Of a stretch of DNA of 64,000 nt, positions 55,015 to 63,890 are shown piece after piece. This stretch comes from Candidatus Dietzia intestinipullorum (GTDB lineage Bacteria; Actinomycetota; Actinomycetes; Mycobacteriales; Mycobacteriaceae). The stretch covers positions 146,035 through 210,034 of the forward strand of contig DWWP01000054.1 of the NCBI GenBank assembly GCA_019119635.1, read 5' to 3'. The notes under the pieces were generated by a model that saw only the letters and a program-made list of their open reading frames with translations, ran no database searches and was not told where the DNA came from. A program made the position numbers and the translations under genes. Positions within the stretch are counted from its first letter, which is position 1. Each line of letters starts with the position of its first letter.

Positions 55015-55759
55015 TCCGCGCGGCGAGGCCGTCCAGGACCAGTTCGAGCCCGGTGAGGAAGTCCTTGTCGGGCTCGTCGGCCCCGGGGACATCGCTCGAG
55101 AGCGCACGGGAGGCCAGCATCGCCGCGGTCTGGGGAAAGCGGTCCGGCTCGACGAGCTGATGCAGTGCCGCGGCGTACTCGCGCTCGCTGTCGGACTGCG
55201 CCTGCCCCACCTCGCGGCCTTCCGTCAATTCCTGCTGGAGTAGGGCGGACTGACGAACGAAACCGCTCAGCAGAGTGAGCGCTGCGAGCTTCTCCTCCCA
55301 GTCCAGGCTCGTGGGGGCCAGCTGCGCGAGGCCCCGTTCGAGCCAGGCGATCTGATGCGGGCCCGAGGGCGGGCTGTAGACGGGGACGCGCGGGGCCCAC
55401 GGGCGGGTCTGGTAGAGAGCCCAGAGGTCGGCGGCCCAGAGTCGTAGTCCGTCGCGCCATCCGGAGGAACTGTCGATCGCGGTATGACGGGGTTCGCTCG
55501 CCGCGTCCATCATGAGTTGGAGCAGTTCGTGTTTCGAGCCGACGTGGCGGTACAGAGACATGGCCGTGACGCCCAACTGCTCGGCGACCTTGGGCAGCGT
55601 CGCCGCGTCGAGTCCGCCTTCGTCGGCCAGTCTGACGGCGGTGCTGACCACGGTCTCTACGTCCAGCGTGGATTTGCGGCCCAGCCTCTGGGGAGCTGAA
55701 GGCAGTCGCCAGAGGCGCTTGAAGACAGCGGGTACCGAGTTGTCGTTCATGCGTGCCAT
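55001..55759 (-). CDS. TetR family transcriptional regulator
   Basis: Protein of 252 aa. The HTH lies at about 53-80 (ATLPKVAEQLGVTAMSLYRH) and is preceded by an unusual 35-residue basic N-terminus. The C-terminal part resembles the TetR_C domain of tetracycline-repressor-like proteins (WRDGLRLWAADLWALYQTRPW). The ligand is unknown. Starts at 55759 or 55750 are both possible. It is divergent from the DUF418 gene across an AT-rich 74-bp gap and most likely controls it. Confidence 0.9.
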   Translation of the reverse strand: MARMNDNSVPAVFKRLWRLPSAPQRLGRKSTLDVETVVSTAVRLADEGGLDAATLPKVAEQLGVTAMSLYRHVGSKHELLQLMMDAASEPRHTAIDSSSGWRDGLRLWAADLWALYQTRPWAPRVPVYSPPSGPHQIAWLERGLAQLAPTSLDWEEKLAALTLLSGFVRQSALLQQELTEGREVGQAQSDSEREYAAALHQLVEPDRFPQTAAMLASRALSSDVPGADEPDKDFLTGLELVLDGLAARIIPD

Positions 55760-55833
55760 TCTTCCCCGAGCGCGGAGAAACTCCTATAGATCAGTATCTG
55801 TACGGCATATAGTTTATGTGATAATGTTTCAGG
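55760..55833. promoter_or_regulatory. AT-rich divergent promoter/operator region of tetR and DUF418 gene
   Basis: Markedly AT-rich against its surroundings. Contains TATAGG on the minus strand for tetR, AGAT-CAGT-ATCT (55788-55799) and CATA-TAGTT-TATG (55806-55818) as short inverted repeats that could be TetR half-sites, and GATAAT (55820-55825) 8 nt before the DUF418 ATG. Confidence 0.5.
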
Positions 55834-57063
55834 ATGTCGAACTCCCAGATCACCTCTCGCTCCATGGACGGCCGGGTCCACGACGTCGACGCGCTCCGGG
55901 GATTCGCCCTGTTGGGGATCTTCGTCGTCAACATCGCCTTCATGGCGTCGGCCTACCCGGCCCACCTGGTCGAGGACCCGTCGTTCTCCTCATCGGTCGA
56001 CGATGTCGCCCGTTTCCTCGTGGCGGCCTTGTTCTCGATGAAGTTCTACCTCCTGTTCTCATTCCTGTTCGGCTACAGCTTCGTGCTGCAGATGGAGGCC
56101 GCCGAGCGCGCGGGCGCGGCTTTCGCCCCGCGCATGCTGCGCCGGGTGGCGGGGCTCTTCGTGCTCGGGGTGGGACACATCGTGCTGCTGTACGGCGGAG
56201 ATGTGCTGACCACCTACGCGGTGGTGTGTCTCGTGCTCCTCGCCATGCACCGGGTGCGCGACAAGACGGCTCTGGTAGCTGCCGGGGTGATCTACGCCGT
56301 CGTGACCGCCTCGATGACGGTCAGCGCGGTGTTCCTCGACCTGTCCGACCTCCTACCGACGCATGACCAAGCGCTCTCGTCGGCCGCGATGCAGACACGG
56401 TCCATGCTCGGGTCACCGGTCGAGATCATCGGTCAGCATCTCGGTGGGCTCGAACTCGTCGTCGTCCAGGCCGCGTCGCTCCAGGGACCGACCGCGCTGG
56501 CGATGTTCCTGTCGGGCATGGTCGCCGCCCGGCGCCGTCTGTTCTCTCACCTGGGTGCGCGAGTCACTCTCCTGCGGCGTACCCAGATGATCGGGTTCCC
56601 GGTCGGACTTCTGGGGGGAGCCGTCTACGCCGGGCTCGGTGGTGCCGGCAACACCTGGGGATCGACCGTGAGCGTGGCCACCGCGCCGTTCCTCACCGCG
56701 GCCTTTGTGGCCACGGTGGTGCGGCTGATGCATGCCCCCCGGACCGCGTGGGTGCGAACCGCTCTCGCTCCGGTGGGGCGCATCGCGTTGACCAACTACC
56801 TGGCGCAGTCGGCCGTGGGGGTCCTCCTGTTCACCGGTGTCGGACTGGGGCTCGCCGGAAGCGTGTCCCCTCCGGCGCTGTTCGCGGTCGCCTGCCTCGT
56901 GTTCGTTGTACAGGTGGCAGTGAGCGCCCTGTGGCTGCGCAGCCACCGCTACGGTCCGGCGGAGTACCTGCTGCGCTGGCTCACCACGTGGCAACGGCCG
57001 GGGAGCCGGGCCCCGAGGCCCGGTGGACGCCCTGCGGTCGCCGAGGCGCACGGGGCAGACTGA
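55834..57063 (+). CDS. DUF418 family membrane protein
   Basis: Integral membrane protein of 409 aa with about nine or ten hydrophobic segments. The N-terminal signature DALRGFALLGIFVVN and the C-terminal DUF418 domain (VGRIALTNYLAQSA) mark the YeiB-like/DUF418 family, which is distantly like acyltransferase-3 proteins; the function is unknown, and transport or surface modification have been suggested for relatives. Start ATG 55834 has GATAAT 8 nt upstream. The partner TetR gene is divergent and the luciferase-like gene follows 4 bp later. Confidence 0.88.
   Translation: MSNSQITSRSMDGRVHDVDALRGFALLGIFVVNIAFMASAYPAHLVEDPSFSSSVDDVARFLVAALFSMKFYLLFSFLFGYSFVLQMEAAERAGAAFAPRMLRRVAGLFVLGVGHIVLLYGGDVLTTYAVVCLVLLAMHRVRDKTALVAAGVIYAVVTASMTVSAVFLDLSDLLPTHDQALSSAAMQTRSMLGSPVEIIGQHLGGLELVVVQAASLQGPTALAMFLSGMVAARRRLFSHLGARVTLLRRTQMIGFPVGLLGGAVYAGLGGAGNTWGSTVSVATAPFLTAAFVATVVRLMHAPRTAWVRTALAPVGRIALTNYLAQSAVGVLLFTGVGLGLAGSVSPPALFAVACLVFVVQVAVSALWLRSHRYGPAEYLLRWLTTWQRPGSRAPRPGGRPAVAEAHGAD
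57056..57061 (+). promoter_or_regulatory. possible -10 (CAGACT) for the luciferase-like gene
   Basis: CAGACT at the end of the DUF418 gene, then 6 nt, then GTG 57068. Confidence 0.25.
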
Positions 57064-57067
57064 GGTG

Positions 57068-58099
57068 GTGACCACGCGCAAGAACATCGGGTTCCTGTCC
57101 TTCGGACACTGGACGGACCACCCCCGATCCGCCGTCCGGACCGCCTCCGACGCACTGCTCCAGAGCGTCGAACTCGCCGAGGCCGCGGAAGAACTCGGGG
57201 TCGACGGCGCCTACTTCCGTGTCCACCACTTCGCCCGGCAGCTGGGAACGCCGGCGCCGCTACTGGCGGCGATCGGTGCGCGGACCCGGACGATCGAGAT
57301 CGGGACCGGGGTCGTGGACATGCGCTACGCCAACCCACTCGCGTTCGCCGAGGATGTCGCCGCGGCCGACCTGCTCGCCGGAGGCCGGGTCCAACTGGGT
57401 GTCTCCCGGGGCTCGCCCGAGCAGGTGATCGACGGGTGGCGCTACTTCGGCTTCCGGCCCGCCGAGGGCGAGTCCGATGCCGACATGGCCCGCCGGCACA
57501 CCGACGTGTTCCTGCGGGCGATCGAGGGGGAGCGGTTCGCCGAGCCGAATCCCAGGCCGATGTTCCCCAATCCGCCGGGGCCGCTGCGGATCGAACCCTG
57601 TTCTCCCGGCCTGCGACGCCGTGTCTGGTGGGGGGCGGCGTCGGACTCGACCGCCCGCTGGGCCGCGGCGCGCGGCATGCACCTCATGTCCTCCACCCTC
57701 AAGGCGGACGAGTCCGGCGAGCCGCTCCATGTCCAACAGCGCAGACAGATCGAGGCGTTCCGGGAAGAATGGGCCGGACACGACCACGGTTTCGAACCGA
57801 GGGTGTCGGTATCCCGGTCGATCGTCGCCATCACCGATGACACTGATCGGAGATATTTCCTCGGCGGTGGCGCACGAGACGACCAGTTCGGGAACATCGA
57901 GCCGGGACTGCGTGCGGTCTTCGGCCGGACCTACGCCGCCGAGCCCGACGAGCTGGTGGGACAACTCCGCGACGACGAGGCGATCGAGGCGGCCGACACC
58001 CTCCAGATCACCGTGCCCACCCAGCTGGGCGTCGAGTACAACGCCCACCTGCTGGAATCGATCCTCACACACGTGGCGCCGGAGCTCGGCTGGAGGTGA
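57068..58099 (+). CDS. LLM class (luciferase-like) flavin-dependent monooxygenase
   Basis: Bacterial luciferase-fold oxidoreductase of 343 aa: IGFLSFGHW at the first strand, GAYFRVHHFARQ, IGTGVVDMRYANPLAFAED, and GGRVQLGVSRGSP. It would use reduced flavin from a separate reductase; the substrate is unknown. Start GTG 57068 or the adjacent GTG 57065; the gene is only 4 bp after the DUF418 gene, so co-transcription under TetR control is likely. A short hairpin follows the stop. Confidence 0.88.
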   Translation: MTTRKNIGFLSFGHWTDHPRSAVRTASDALLQSVELAEAAEELGVDGAYFRVHHFARQLGTPAPLLAAIGARTRTIEIGTGVVDMRYANPLAFAEDVAAADLLAGGRVQLGVSRGSPEQVIDGWRYFGFRPAEGESDADMARRHTDVFLRAIEGERFAEPNPRPMFPNPPGPLRIEPCSPGLRRRVWWGAASDSTARWAAARGMHLMSSTLKADESGEPLHVQQRRQIEAFREEWAGHDHGFEPRVSVSRSIVAITDDTDRRYFLGGGARDDQFGNIEPGLRAVFGRTYAAEPDELVGQLRDDEAIEAADTLQITVPTQLGVEYNAHLLESILTHVAPELGWR

Positions 58100-58107
58100 G
58101 ACGGCCG

Positions 58108-58134
58108 CTCCCGGGGCCCGGGCGTTACCGGGAG
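58108..58134. terminator. hairpin between luciferase-like gene and yaaA
   Basis: CTCCCGG (58108-58114), 13-nt loop, CCGGGAG (58128-58134), between convergent genes. Confidence 0.45.
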
Positions 58135-58141
58135 TGCGTGC

Positions 58142-58891
58142 TCACGGCTCCGTCACCATGGTGAGTACCGACTCCGACGTGCGTTCGAGGGTGTGTCCGG
58201 CTCGGCGTGCCACGCGAAGGAGCGCACCGACGTCGCCCATCTCGGCTCTCGACGTGGCGAGGGTACGGGCCAGCAGCCCCTTGTGATGTTTGGAGAAGTG
58301 CGAGACCACCTTGCGTGAGCCGTCCGGGTACTCGGTCACCACGTCCACGGTGACCGCGCCGGGAACGGGTCCCAACGCGTGATAGCCACCGGAGCGCAGA
58401 TCCACCACGAGGTCGTCGGCCCAGTCCGTGGTGGCCGCCGTGAGCGCGGGTCTCCAGACCGAACGCAGGGTGCCCAGGCCCGGCAGCCGCGTCGCCGCCG
58501 AGAGCCGGTAGTGGGGAATGGGGTCCGTGGCGGCGAGCAGGCCGAACAGGGCCGAGCCGATCCACAGCCGGCCCTCGGCCCGCGACCGGGTGGCGGCGGT
58601 GAACGACCCGGGGTCCAGGGCGTCGTAGAGCACTCCCGTGTAGCGGCTCAACGCCGGCGCCGTGGGAGAGGCCCACAGGTCGGCGTCGAGCGCGACCTCG
58701 TGGCCGAGCTTCTCGCTCAACCCGAGGGCCGAGCGCGCGGCCGTCGGGTCGTCGGAACACAGTCCCACCAGAGAGTCGGCGACCGTCCGGCGGGTGTCGG
58801 TGAGTGACGGAAGCGCCAGCGAACCCAAGTCCAGCGGTGAACCGGTCCCGCCGACGGATTTGGCCTCGGAGGGCGACAGAAGGATGCGCAC
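58142..58891 (-). CDS. yaaA: YaaA family peroxide stress protein
   Basis: DUF328/UPF0246 protein of 249 aa that in E. coli limits free iron and DNA damage under hydrogen peroxide. Family marks: [11 protein letters not shown] at the start, [26 protein letters not shown] and [10 protein letters not shown]. Start GTG 58891 gives the exact family N-terminus and has TAACCT 7 nt upstream; the 53 codons open before it are not coding. It is divergent from proS, with 58 bp between. Confidence 0.92.
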   Translation of the reverse strand: MRILLSPSEAKSVGGTGSPLDLGSLALPSLTDTRRTVADSLVGLCSDDPTAARSALGLSEKLGHEVALDADLWASPTAPALSRYTGVLYDALDPGSFTAATRSRAEGRLWIGSALFGLLAATDPIPHYRLSAATRLPGLGTLRSVWRPALTAATTDWADDLVVDLRSGGYHALGPVPGAVTVDVVTEYPDGSRKVVSHFSKHHKGLLARTLATSRAEMGDVGALLRVARRAGHTLERTSESVLTMVTEP

Positions 58892-58898
58892 CCGCCAG

Positions 58899-58904
58899 AG
58901 GTTA
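58899..58904 (-). promoter_or_regulatory. -10-like TAACCT, leaderless start of yaaA
   Basis: Read on the minus strand: TAACCT, 7 nt, then GTG at 58891. Confidence 0.5.
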
Positions 58905-58935
58905 CCGGCGGGCGGGGCCACCCGCCGCGGGCGGC

Positions 58936-58941
58936 TAGGCT
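58936..58941 (+). promoter_or_regulatory. -10-like TAGGCT, leaderless start of proS
   Basis: TAGGCT, then 8 nt, then GTG at 58950. Confidence 0.5.
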
Positions 58942-58949
58942 GGATCACC

Positions 58950-60701
58950 GTGATCACGCGTCTGTCCCACCTGTTCCTGCGTACGCTCCGCGACGACCCG
59001 GCCGATGCCGAGGCTCTGAGCCACAAACTGCTGGTGCGCGCGGGATACATCCGCCGCGTCGCCCCGGGCGTCTACTCGTGGCTCCCGCTCGGCCTGCGCA
59101 CCCTCCGCAGGGTCGAACAGGTGGTGCGCGAGGAGATGGACGCCTCCGGCGCCCAGGAGATCAGCCTGCCCGCGCTCCTGCCGCGCGAGCCGTACGAGAC
59201 CAGCGGCCGCTGGACCGAGTACGGATCCGAGCTGTTCCGGTTCACCGACCGCAAGGGCAACGACGTGATGCTCGGGCCGACGCACGAGGAGATCTTCACC
59301 CTTACCGTGCAGGGTGAGTACTCGTCATACAAGGACCTGCCGGTCACGCTGTACCAGATCCAGACCAAGTACCGGGACGAGGAACGTCCCCGCGCCGGGA
59401 TCCTGCGTGGCCGCGAGTTCACCATGAAGGACTCGTACTCCTTCGACCTCGACGACGCCGGACTCGAACGGTCCTACCGGGAGCACCGGGCGACCTATCA
59501 GCGCATCTTCGACCGGCTGGGGATCGAGTACGAGATCTGTGCGGCCACCTCGGGAGCGATGGGCGGATCGGCCTCGGAGGAGTTCCTCGCGATCTCCGAG
59601 GCGGGCGAGGACACGTTCGTGCGGTCCACCGATGGTCGGTACGCCGCCAATATCGAGGCCGTCGTCACCCCGGCGCCCCCCACCAGGCCGGTCGACGGGC
59701 TCCCCGCGGCCGTCGTCCATGACACCCCGGACGCCCCGACCATCGACACCCTGGTGGCGTGGGCGAACTCGGCTGACCTCGGTCGGGAGGTGACAGCCGC
59801 GGACACGCTCAAGAACGTCATGCTCAAGGTCCGCGAACCGGGCGGGGAATGGGAACTGCTCGGCATCGGTGTGCCCGGCGACCGCGAGGTCGACATGAAG
59901 CGGGTCGAGGCCTCTCTCGAGCCGGCCGAGGTCGCAGTCCTCGACGAGTCGGACTTCGAGTCGCACCCGTTCCTGGTCAAGGGGTACATCGGGCCCCGGG
60001 CACTCGTGGAGAACGAGGTCCGTTTTCTCGTCGACCCCCGCGTGGTCGACGGCACGTCATGGATCACGGGGGCCGACGCGCAGGGCAGGCACGTCGTGGA
60101 CCTGGTGTGCGGGCGGGATTTCACCCCGGACGGCACCATCGAGGCCGCCGATGTCCGCGAGGGCGACGCGGCGCCGGAGGGGCACGGCACGCTGACCCTG
60201 GCGCGCGGTATCGAGATCGGCCACATCTTCCAACTCGGCCGCAAGTACACCGACGCCTTCGGGTTCGACGTCCTCGGGGAGAACGGCAAGCCGGTACGCG
60301 TCACCATGGGCTCGTACGGGATCGGGGTCACCCGCCTCGTCGCGGCCCTGGCGGAGCAGTACGCGGACGACAAGGGCCTGGTGTGGCCGCCCGAGGCGGC
60401 CCCGGCCGATGTCCACGTGGTGATCGCCAACAAGGATGAGGCGGCGATCACCGGTGCCGCCGGGCTCGTCGAGGTCCTCGACGCGGCCGGACTGGAGGTG
60501 CTCTTCGACGATCGCAAGGCCTCGCCGGGGGTCAAGTTCAAGGACGCCGAGCTCATCGGTGTGCCCTGGATCGTCGTGGTGGGCCGGGGGTGGTCGGACG
60601 GGACCGTGGAGGTGCGCGAACGCGCCACAGGTGAGGTCATCCAGGTGCCCGTGGACGGCGCCTCCGACGAGATCGTCCGCCTGATCCGCTCGGCCAGCTG
60701 A
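58950..60701 (+). CDS. proS: prolyl-tRNA synthetase (bacterial type)
   Basis: Charges tRNA-Pro. The 583-aa product is the bacterial form with an editing (INS) domain between motifs 2 and 3: [17 protein letters not shown], motif 2 around [16 protein letters not shown], the editing domain about 230-390, motif 3 [17 protein letters not shown] and the C-terminal anticodon-binding domain from about 480. Start GTG 58950 is supported by TAGGCT and the conserved [16 protein letters not shown]. Same position before rimP-nusA as in mycobacteria. Confidence 0.97.
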   Translation: MITRLSHLFLRTLRDDPADAEALSHKLLVRAGYIRRVAPGVYSWLPLGLRTLRRVEQVVREEMDASGAQEISLPALLPREPYETSGRWTEYGSELFRFTDRKGNDVMLGPTHEEIFTLTVQGEYSSYKDLPVTLYQIQTKYRDEERPRAGILRGREFTMKDSYSFDLDDAGLERSYREHRATYQRIFDRLGIEYEICAATSGAMGGSASEEFLAISEAGEDTFVRSTDGRYAANIEAVVTPAPPTRPVDGLPAAVVHDTPDAPTIDTLVAWANSADLGREVTAADTLKNVMLKVREPGGEWELLGIGVPGDREVDMKRVEASLEPAEVAVLDESDFESHPFLVKGYIGPRALVENEVRFLVDPRVVDGTSWITGADAQGRHVVDLVCGRDFTPDGTIEAADVREGDAAPEGHGTLTLARGIEIGHIFQLGRKYTDAFGFDVLGENGKPVRVTMGSYGIGVTRLVAALAEQYADDKGLVWPPEAAPADVHVVIANKDEAAITGAAGLVEVLDAAGLEVLFDDRKASPGVKFKDAELIGVPWIVVVGRGWSDGTVEVRERATGEVIQVPVDGASDEIVRLIRSAS

Positions 60702-60719
60702 TCGGGAGCGCGGCCCGAG

Positions 60720-61121
60720 CTACGAGCGGGGAAAGCCGGGGAGCTCCTCGAAGGGAGCGCCCGGGACGAGGGTCCGCCACCGGGCCAGCTGGACGGCCGC
60801 CGCAGTGAGCGCGTCCACACAGAACCGTCGACGCTCCGGTGTGTCGGCTATTCCGGCCTCCGCGCGCCACGCCTCACAGCAGTCGGATTCGAGCCGGATC
60901 GCGAGGAGTACGGGGGACAGTGAGGTGTCCTCGGAGGTGGAGTAGCCGGTGGGCGCCGGCGGGGCGTCGGGCCAGAGCGCCTCAGCTGCATCCCTGCGCG
61001 CGCGGTGCGCGGTGAGTTCGCGGGTCGCCGCGGCCCGGATGGACGGACCCGCCCCGGAGAGGACGAGCCCGTATCCGTACACAGCCGCGTCCTCGGCAGC
61101 GAGCCCCTGCGGTGTGGTCAT
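60720..61121 (-). CDS. DUF4439 ferritin-like domain protein
   Basis: Helical protein of 133 aa assigned to DUF4439, a ferritin-like four-helix family. Acidic and His residues at Glu10, Glu35, His39 and Glu78 are possible metal ligands, but the classic ExxH pairs are not complete (ELTAH has three residues between). Two adjacent Cys (81-82) are unusual. Its ATG overlaps the stop of the upstream lipoprotein gene (ATGA on the minus strand). Function unknown; the same pair lies between proS and rimP in mycobacteria (Rv2844, Rv2843). Confidence 0.75.
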   Translation of the reverse strand: MTTPQGLAAEDAAVYGYGLVLSGAGPSIRAAATRELTAHRARRDAAEALWPDAPPAPTGYSTSEDTSLSPVLLAIRLESDCCEAWRAEAGIADTPERRRFCVDALTAAAVQLARWRTLVPGAPFEELPGFPRS

Positions 61122-61630
61122 GAGAGCACCACCTCGAGCGCGGCGGTGCACGCCGCCGAGACCGCGGCCGCGAGCTCGGCACGGTAGCCCTCGGCGGAGA
61201 TGGCGGCCTCCGCCGCCTCCCCGGCATCCGCGCGGAGCCTCCGACGGACCTCGTCGGTCGGCGGGCATACGGCCGGGGCGGCATCGTCCCGGCCGGGGGA
61301 GGGCGCGGCCGACCCCGACGAGCCGACGGCGTCCGTGAGGGACTGCAGGCCGCCTGCCTCGCGCTCGATCTCGTCGGTGAGCCGCTCGGCGTGGACGGCC
61401 CGCACCCCGCCGATCCTGCGAAGTCTGTCCGCATCCGACCCGTGCGAGGCATCGGCCGCCGCCAGTTCACGGGCGTCGCGGGTGGCCGCGTCCGCCAGTC
61501 GGCGCAGCGGGTCCGGTTCGCTCTCCGTCGTGGACGTCGCGCATCCGCCGGAGGAAAGGAGACCGACGAGGCCGGCCGAGGCGGTCATGAACCCGCGGCG
61601 GGTCAGGGGGGTGGGGGTGGGAACGGGCAC
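61118..61630 (-). CDS. Tat-exported lipoprotein, helical, unknown function
   Basis: Protein of 170 aa. The N-terminus has a twin-arginine motif (TRRGF, Arg11-Arg12), a hydrophobic stretch and a lipobox-like SSGGC with lipidation Cys30. The mature part is Ala/Arg/Glu-rich and helical, with a Cys in APAVCPPTDE. It overlaps the DUF4439 gene and would be translated with it. Start GTG 61630 gives a Tat signal of proper length; the longer frame upstream overlaps rimP and is not coding. The Met inside the signal peptide (RRGFM) would lose the RR pair. Confidence 0.7.
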   Translation of the reverse strand: MPVPTPTPLTRRGFMTASAGLVGLLSSGGCATSTTESEPDPLRRLADAATRDARELAAADASHGSDADRLRRIGGVRAVHAERLTDEIEREAGGLQSLTDAVGSSGSAAPSPGRDDAAPAVCPPTDEVRRRLRADAGEAAEAAISAEGYRAELAAAVSAACTAALEVVLS

Positions 61631-61673
61631 CCCGACATGATGCCAGGGGGCGGGGGTGGCCGTGTGGAGGCGG

Positions 61674-61679
61674 TACAGT
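61674..61679 (+). promoter_or_regulatory. possible -10 (TACAGT) for rimP-nusA
   Basis: TACAGT 57 nt before the rimP GTG at 61736. It speaks against the in-frame ATG at 61637 as start. Confidence 0.4.
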
Positions 61680-61735
61680 GGTCCGGCCCGACCGCGACCC
61701 GGATCGGCAGCCCGCCACCCGACTCCAGGAGCGCC

Positions 61736-62281
61736 GTGATCGTCCCCGAGCCCGACAGGGCCCACATCAGTGAGGCGGCCGCCGACCGTGGCCTGGACCT
61801 CGAGGAGATCCGGGAGGACTCCCGCTCGTCCGCATGGACGGTCAGCGTCGTCGTCGACGCGGACGGGGGTGTCCCGCTGGATGTACTCGCGGAACTCTCG
61901 GGCGCGCTCGATGCCCTGGCGGAGTCCTGGGGTGACCCCGACCGTGCGGTCACCCTCGAGGTGACCAGCCGGGGAGCGGACGCGCCCCTCACCGAGCCGC
62001 GGCACTGGCGCCGCGCCCGCGGTCGACTGGTGGAGCTGACCTACGCGGGTTCCGCGACCGGCCCCTCGCCGGCCCGGGTGGGCGACCTCGACGAGGCCGC
62101 CGGCAGCGTGGTCCTGGTCTCGAGGTCCGGTCGTACGGTCCGGGCGGACTCGGTAGCGTTGGAGCAGGTGGCCCACGCCGTGATCCGGGTCGAGTTCCGG
62201 CCCCCGCCGGAGGACGAGGTCGACCTCCTGTCGGGACCGGGCGAGTCCGGACGTGGCGTGCGAGAAGGAGAGAACCGTTGA
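61736..62281 (+). CDS. rimP: ribosome maturation factor RimP
   Basis: Assembly factor for the 30S subunit. The 181-aa product has the two-domain RimP outline ([56 protein letters not shown], then an SH3-like C-terminus). Start GTG 61736 fits the family length; ATG 61637 would add 33 residues of poor quality. The stop overlaps the nusA TTG start (TTGA). rimP-nusA-ylxR-infB is a nearly universal operon. Confidence 0.93.
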   Translation: MIVPEPDRAHISEAAADRGLDLEEIREDSRSSAWTVSVVVDADGGVPLDVLAELSGALDALAESWGDPDRAVTLEVTSRGADAPLTEPRHWRRARGRLVELTYAGSATGPSPARVGDLDEAAGSVVLVSRSGRTVRADSVALEQVAHAVIRVEFRPPPEDEVDLLSGPGESGRGVREGENR

Positions 62282-63264
62282 ACATCGACATGGCGGCGCT
62301 GAACATGCTGTCGCAGGAGCGGGAGATCCCGCTCGACGACCTCGTGCAGACGCTCGAGAACGCACTGCTGACCGCCTACAAGCGGTCCGACGACGCCCAC
62401 AAGGTCGCCCGGATCGACCTGGACCGCAAAGCCGGGACGGTCGCCGTGTTCGCAGCGGAGGTCGACGACGACGGCAACAGGATCGGCGAGTTCGACGTCA
62501 CCCCGTCGGACTTCGGCCGCATCGCGGCGGCCACCGCCCGGCAGATCATCCTCCAACGGCTGCGCGAGGCCGAGACGGACCGGGTCTACGGCGACATGGT
62601 CGCCCACGAGGGTGAGGTGGTCAGCGGCGTGATCCAGTCGGACTCCCGCGCCAACGCCCGCGGGGTCGTCGTGGTCCACATCGGCCCCGAGAACGGGGGT
62701 ACCGAGGGGGCTCTCGCCCCGGCAGAGCAGGTCCCGGGAGAGACGTACGACCACGGACAGCGCATCAAGTGTCACGTGGTGGGCGTACACAAGGGCCCGC
62801 ACGGTGCGTCGGTCTCGCTCTCCCGCACCCACCCCGACCTCGTGCGCGGCCTCTTCTCGCTCGAGGTCCCGGAGATCGGTGACGGGTCGGTCCGGATCGC
62901 GGCGATCGCCCGTGAGGCCGGTCACCGTACGAAGATCGCCGTCGAGTCGACCATCTCCGGTCTCAACGCCAAGGGCGCCTGCATCGGGCCCAACGGTGCC
63001 CGGGTGCGGGCGGTGATGGCGGAACTCGGCGGCGAGAAGATCGACATCGTCGACTACGACGATGACCCAACCGTATTCGTGGGCAACGCGCTGTCTCCGG
63101 CCAAGGTGGTGTCGGTGACGGTGGTTGACGAACAGCTACGGGCCGCACGCGTGGTCGTGCCCGAGTACCAGCTCTCGCTGGCGATCGGCAAGGAAGGGCA
63201 GAACGCACGACTCGCGCACCGCCTCACACAGTGGCGCATCGACATCCACAGTGACGCCGAGTGA
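62278..63264 (+). CDS. nusA: transcription termination/antitermination factor NusA
   Basis: Binds RNA polymerase and nascent RNA. The 328-aa actinobacterial short form has the N-terminal polymerase-binding domain ([17 protein letters not shown]), an S1 domain (about 108-178; [20 protein letters not shown]) and two KH domains ([28 protein letters not shown]); no acidic repeats follow. It starts with TTG 62278, the only TTG start chosen in the window, overlapping the rimP stop. Confidence 0.97.
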   Translation: MNIDMAALNMLSQEREIPLDDLVQTLENALLTAYKRSDDAHKVARIDLDRKAGTVAVFAAEVDDDGNRIGEFDVTPSDFGRIAAATARQIILQRLREAETDRVYGDMVAHEGEVVSGVIQSDSRANARGVVVVHIGPENGGTEGALAPAEQVPGETYDHGQRIKCHVVGVHKGPHGASVSLSRTHPDLVRGLFSLEVPEIGDGSVRIAAIAREAGHRTKIAVESTISGLNAKGACIGPNGARVRAVMAELGGEKIDIVDYDDDPTVFVGNALSPAKVVSVTVVDEQLRAARVVVPEYQLSLAIGKEGQNARLAHRLTQWRIDIHSDAE

Positions 63265-63344
63265 CACCCGCCTGCCGGGCCGGCACGCGGCCGGGGTGCC
63301 CACGCGGTCGGGCGCGCCGTTAGTTCTTAGGCCCTCCGGACCTG

Positions 63345-63350
63345 TAGACT
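63345..63350 (+). promoter_or_regulatory. possible -10 (TAGACT) for ylxR-infB
   Basis: TAGACT with TTAGTT 19 bp upstream (63320-63325), in the 156-bp gap after nusA. It predicts a leader of about 65 nt before ylxR. Confidence 0.4.
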
Positions 63351-63420
63351 GATCCGTTGTCACAGTGACTGCACGCTCACCCGCCTGTGTGGGAGGGCGG
63401 CGAGATGCCGAGGCGGCCGG

Positions 63421-63822
63421 ATGCGGGAGAGACGAGACCAGCATGTCGGCGACGCCGAGGTGACGGGTCCGGTCAGGACCTGTGTGGGCTGCCGCCGTCG
63501 GGAACCCGATTCCCGGCTGCTCCGGATCGTCCACGATCCGGAGCTCGGGGCCCTCTTGCCGGACCCTCGCAGACGAGCGGTGGGGCGTGGGGCCTGGGTG
63601 CACCGCGACGCGCGGTGCATCGCGACAGCACTCGACCGCAAGGCCTTCACGAGGTCGTTGCGCGTCGCCGGGACCGTGTCCCAGGACGCGATCACGGAGG
63701 TCCTCGGGGCGCTTCGCCCCGCGGACGAGACCACTCGGCGGCCACACGGGCCGGTGAGCGGAGCAGAGAACGCAAAGGAACGGACCAGACACGATGAGCA
63801 CACCGTGAAGCTCCAGCGATGA
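63421..63822 (+). CDS. ylxR: YlxR/DUF448 family RNA-binding protein
   Basis: Small basic protein of 133 aa with the YlxR motif RTCVGCRRREPDSRLLR (Cys21, Cys24) and GRGAWVHRDARCI. YlxR acts as a nucleoid- or RNA-associated regulator in other Gram-positives. Start ATG 63421 or GTG 63460; the latter begins just before the conserved core. The C-terminus is a charged tail. infB starts 68 bp later. Confidence 0.9.
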   Translation: MRERRDQHVGDAEVTGPVRTCVGCRRREPDSRLLRIVHDPELGALLPDPRRRAVGRGAWVHRDARCIATALDRKAFTRSLRVAGTVSQDAITEVLGALRPADETTRRPHGPVSGAENAKERTRHDEHTVKLQR

Positions 63823-63890
63823 ACGTCCATCGAACGTAGTCCGAGGTCGCCCGGCCAGCCTGCCGTGGAGACCTCGCAGTGAGGAGAGCA

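Noticed and set aside
61637..61735. ATG 61637 as start of rimP
   Set aside because: It adds 33 residues without family similarity and lies upstream of the TACAGT -10-like hexamer.
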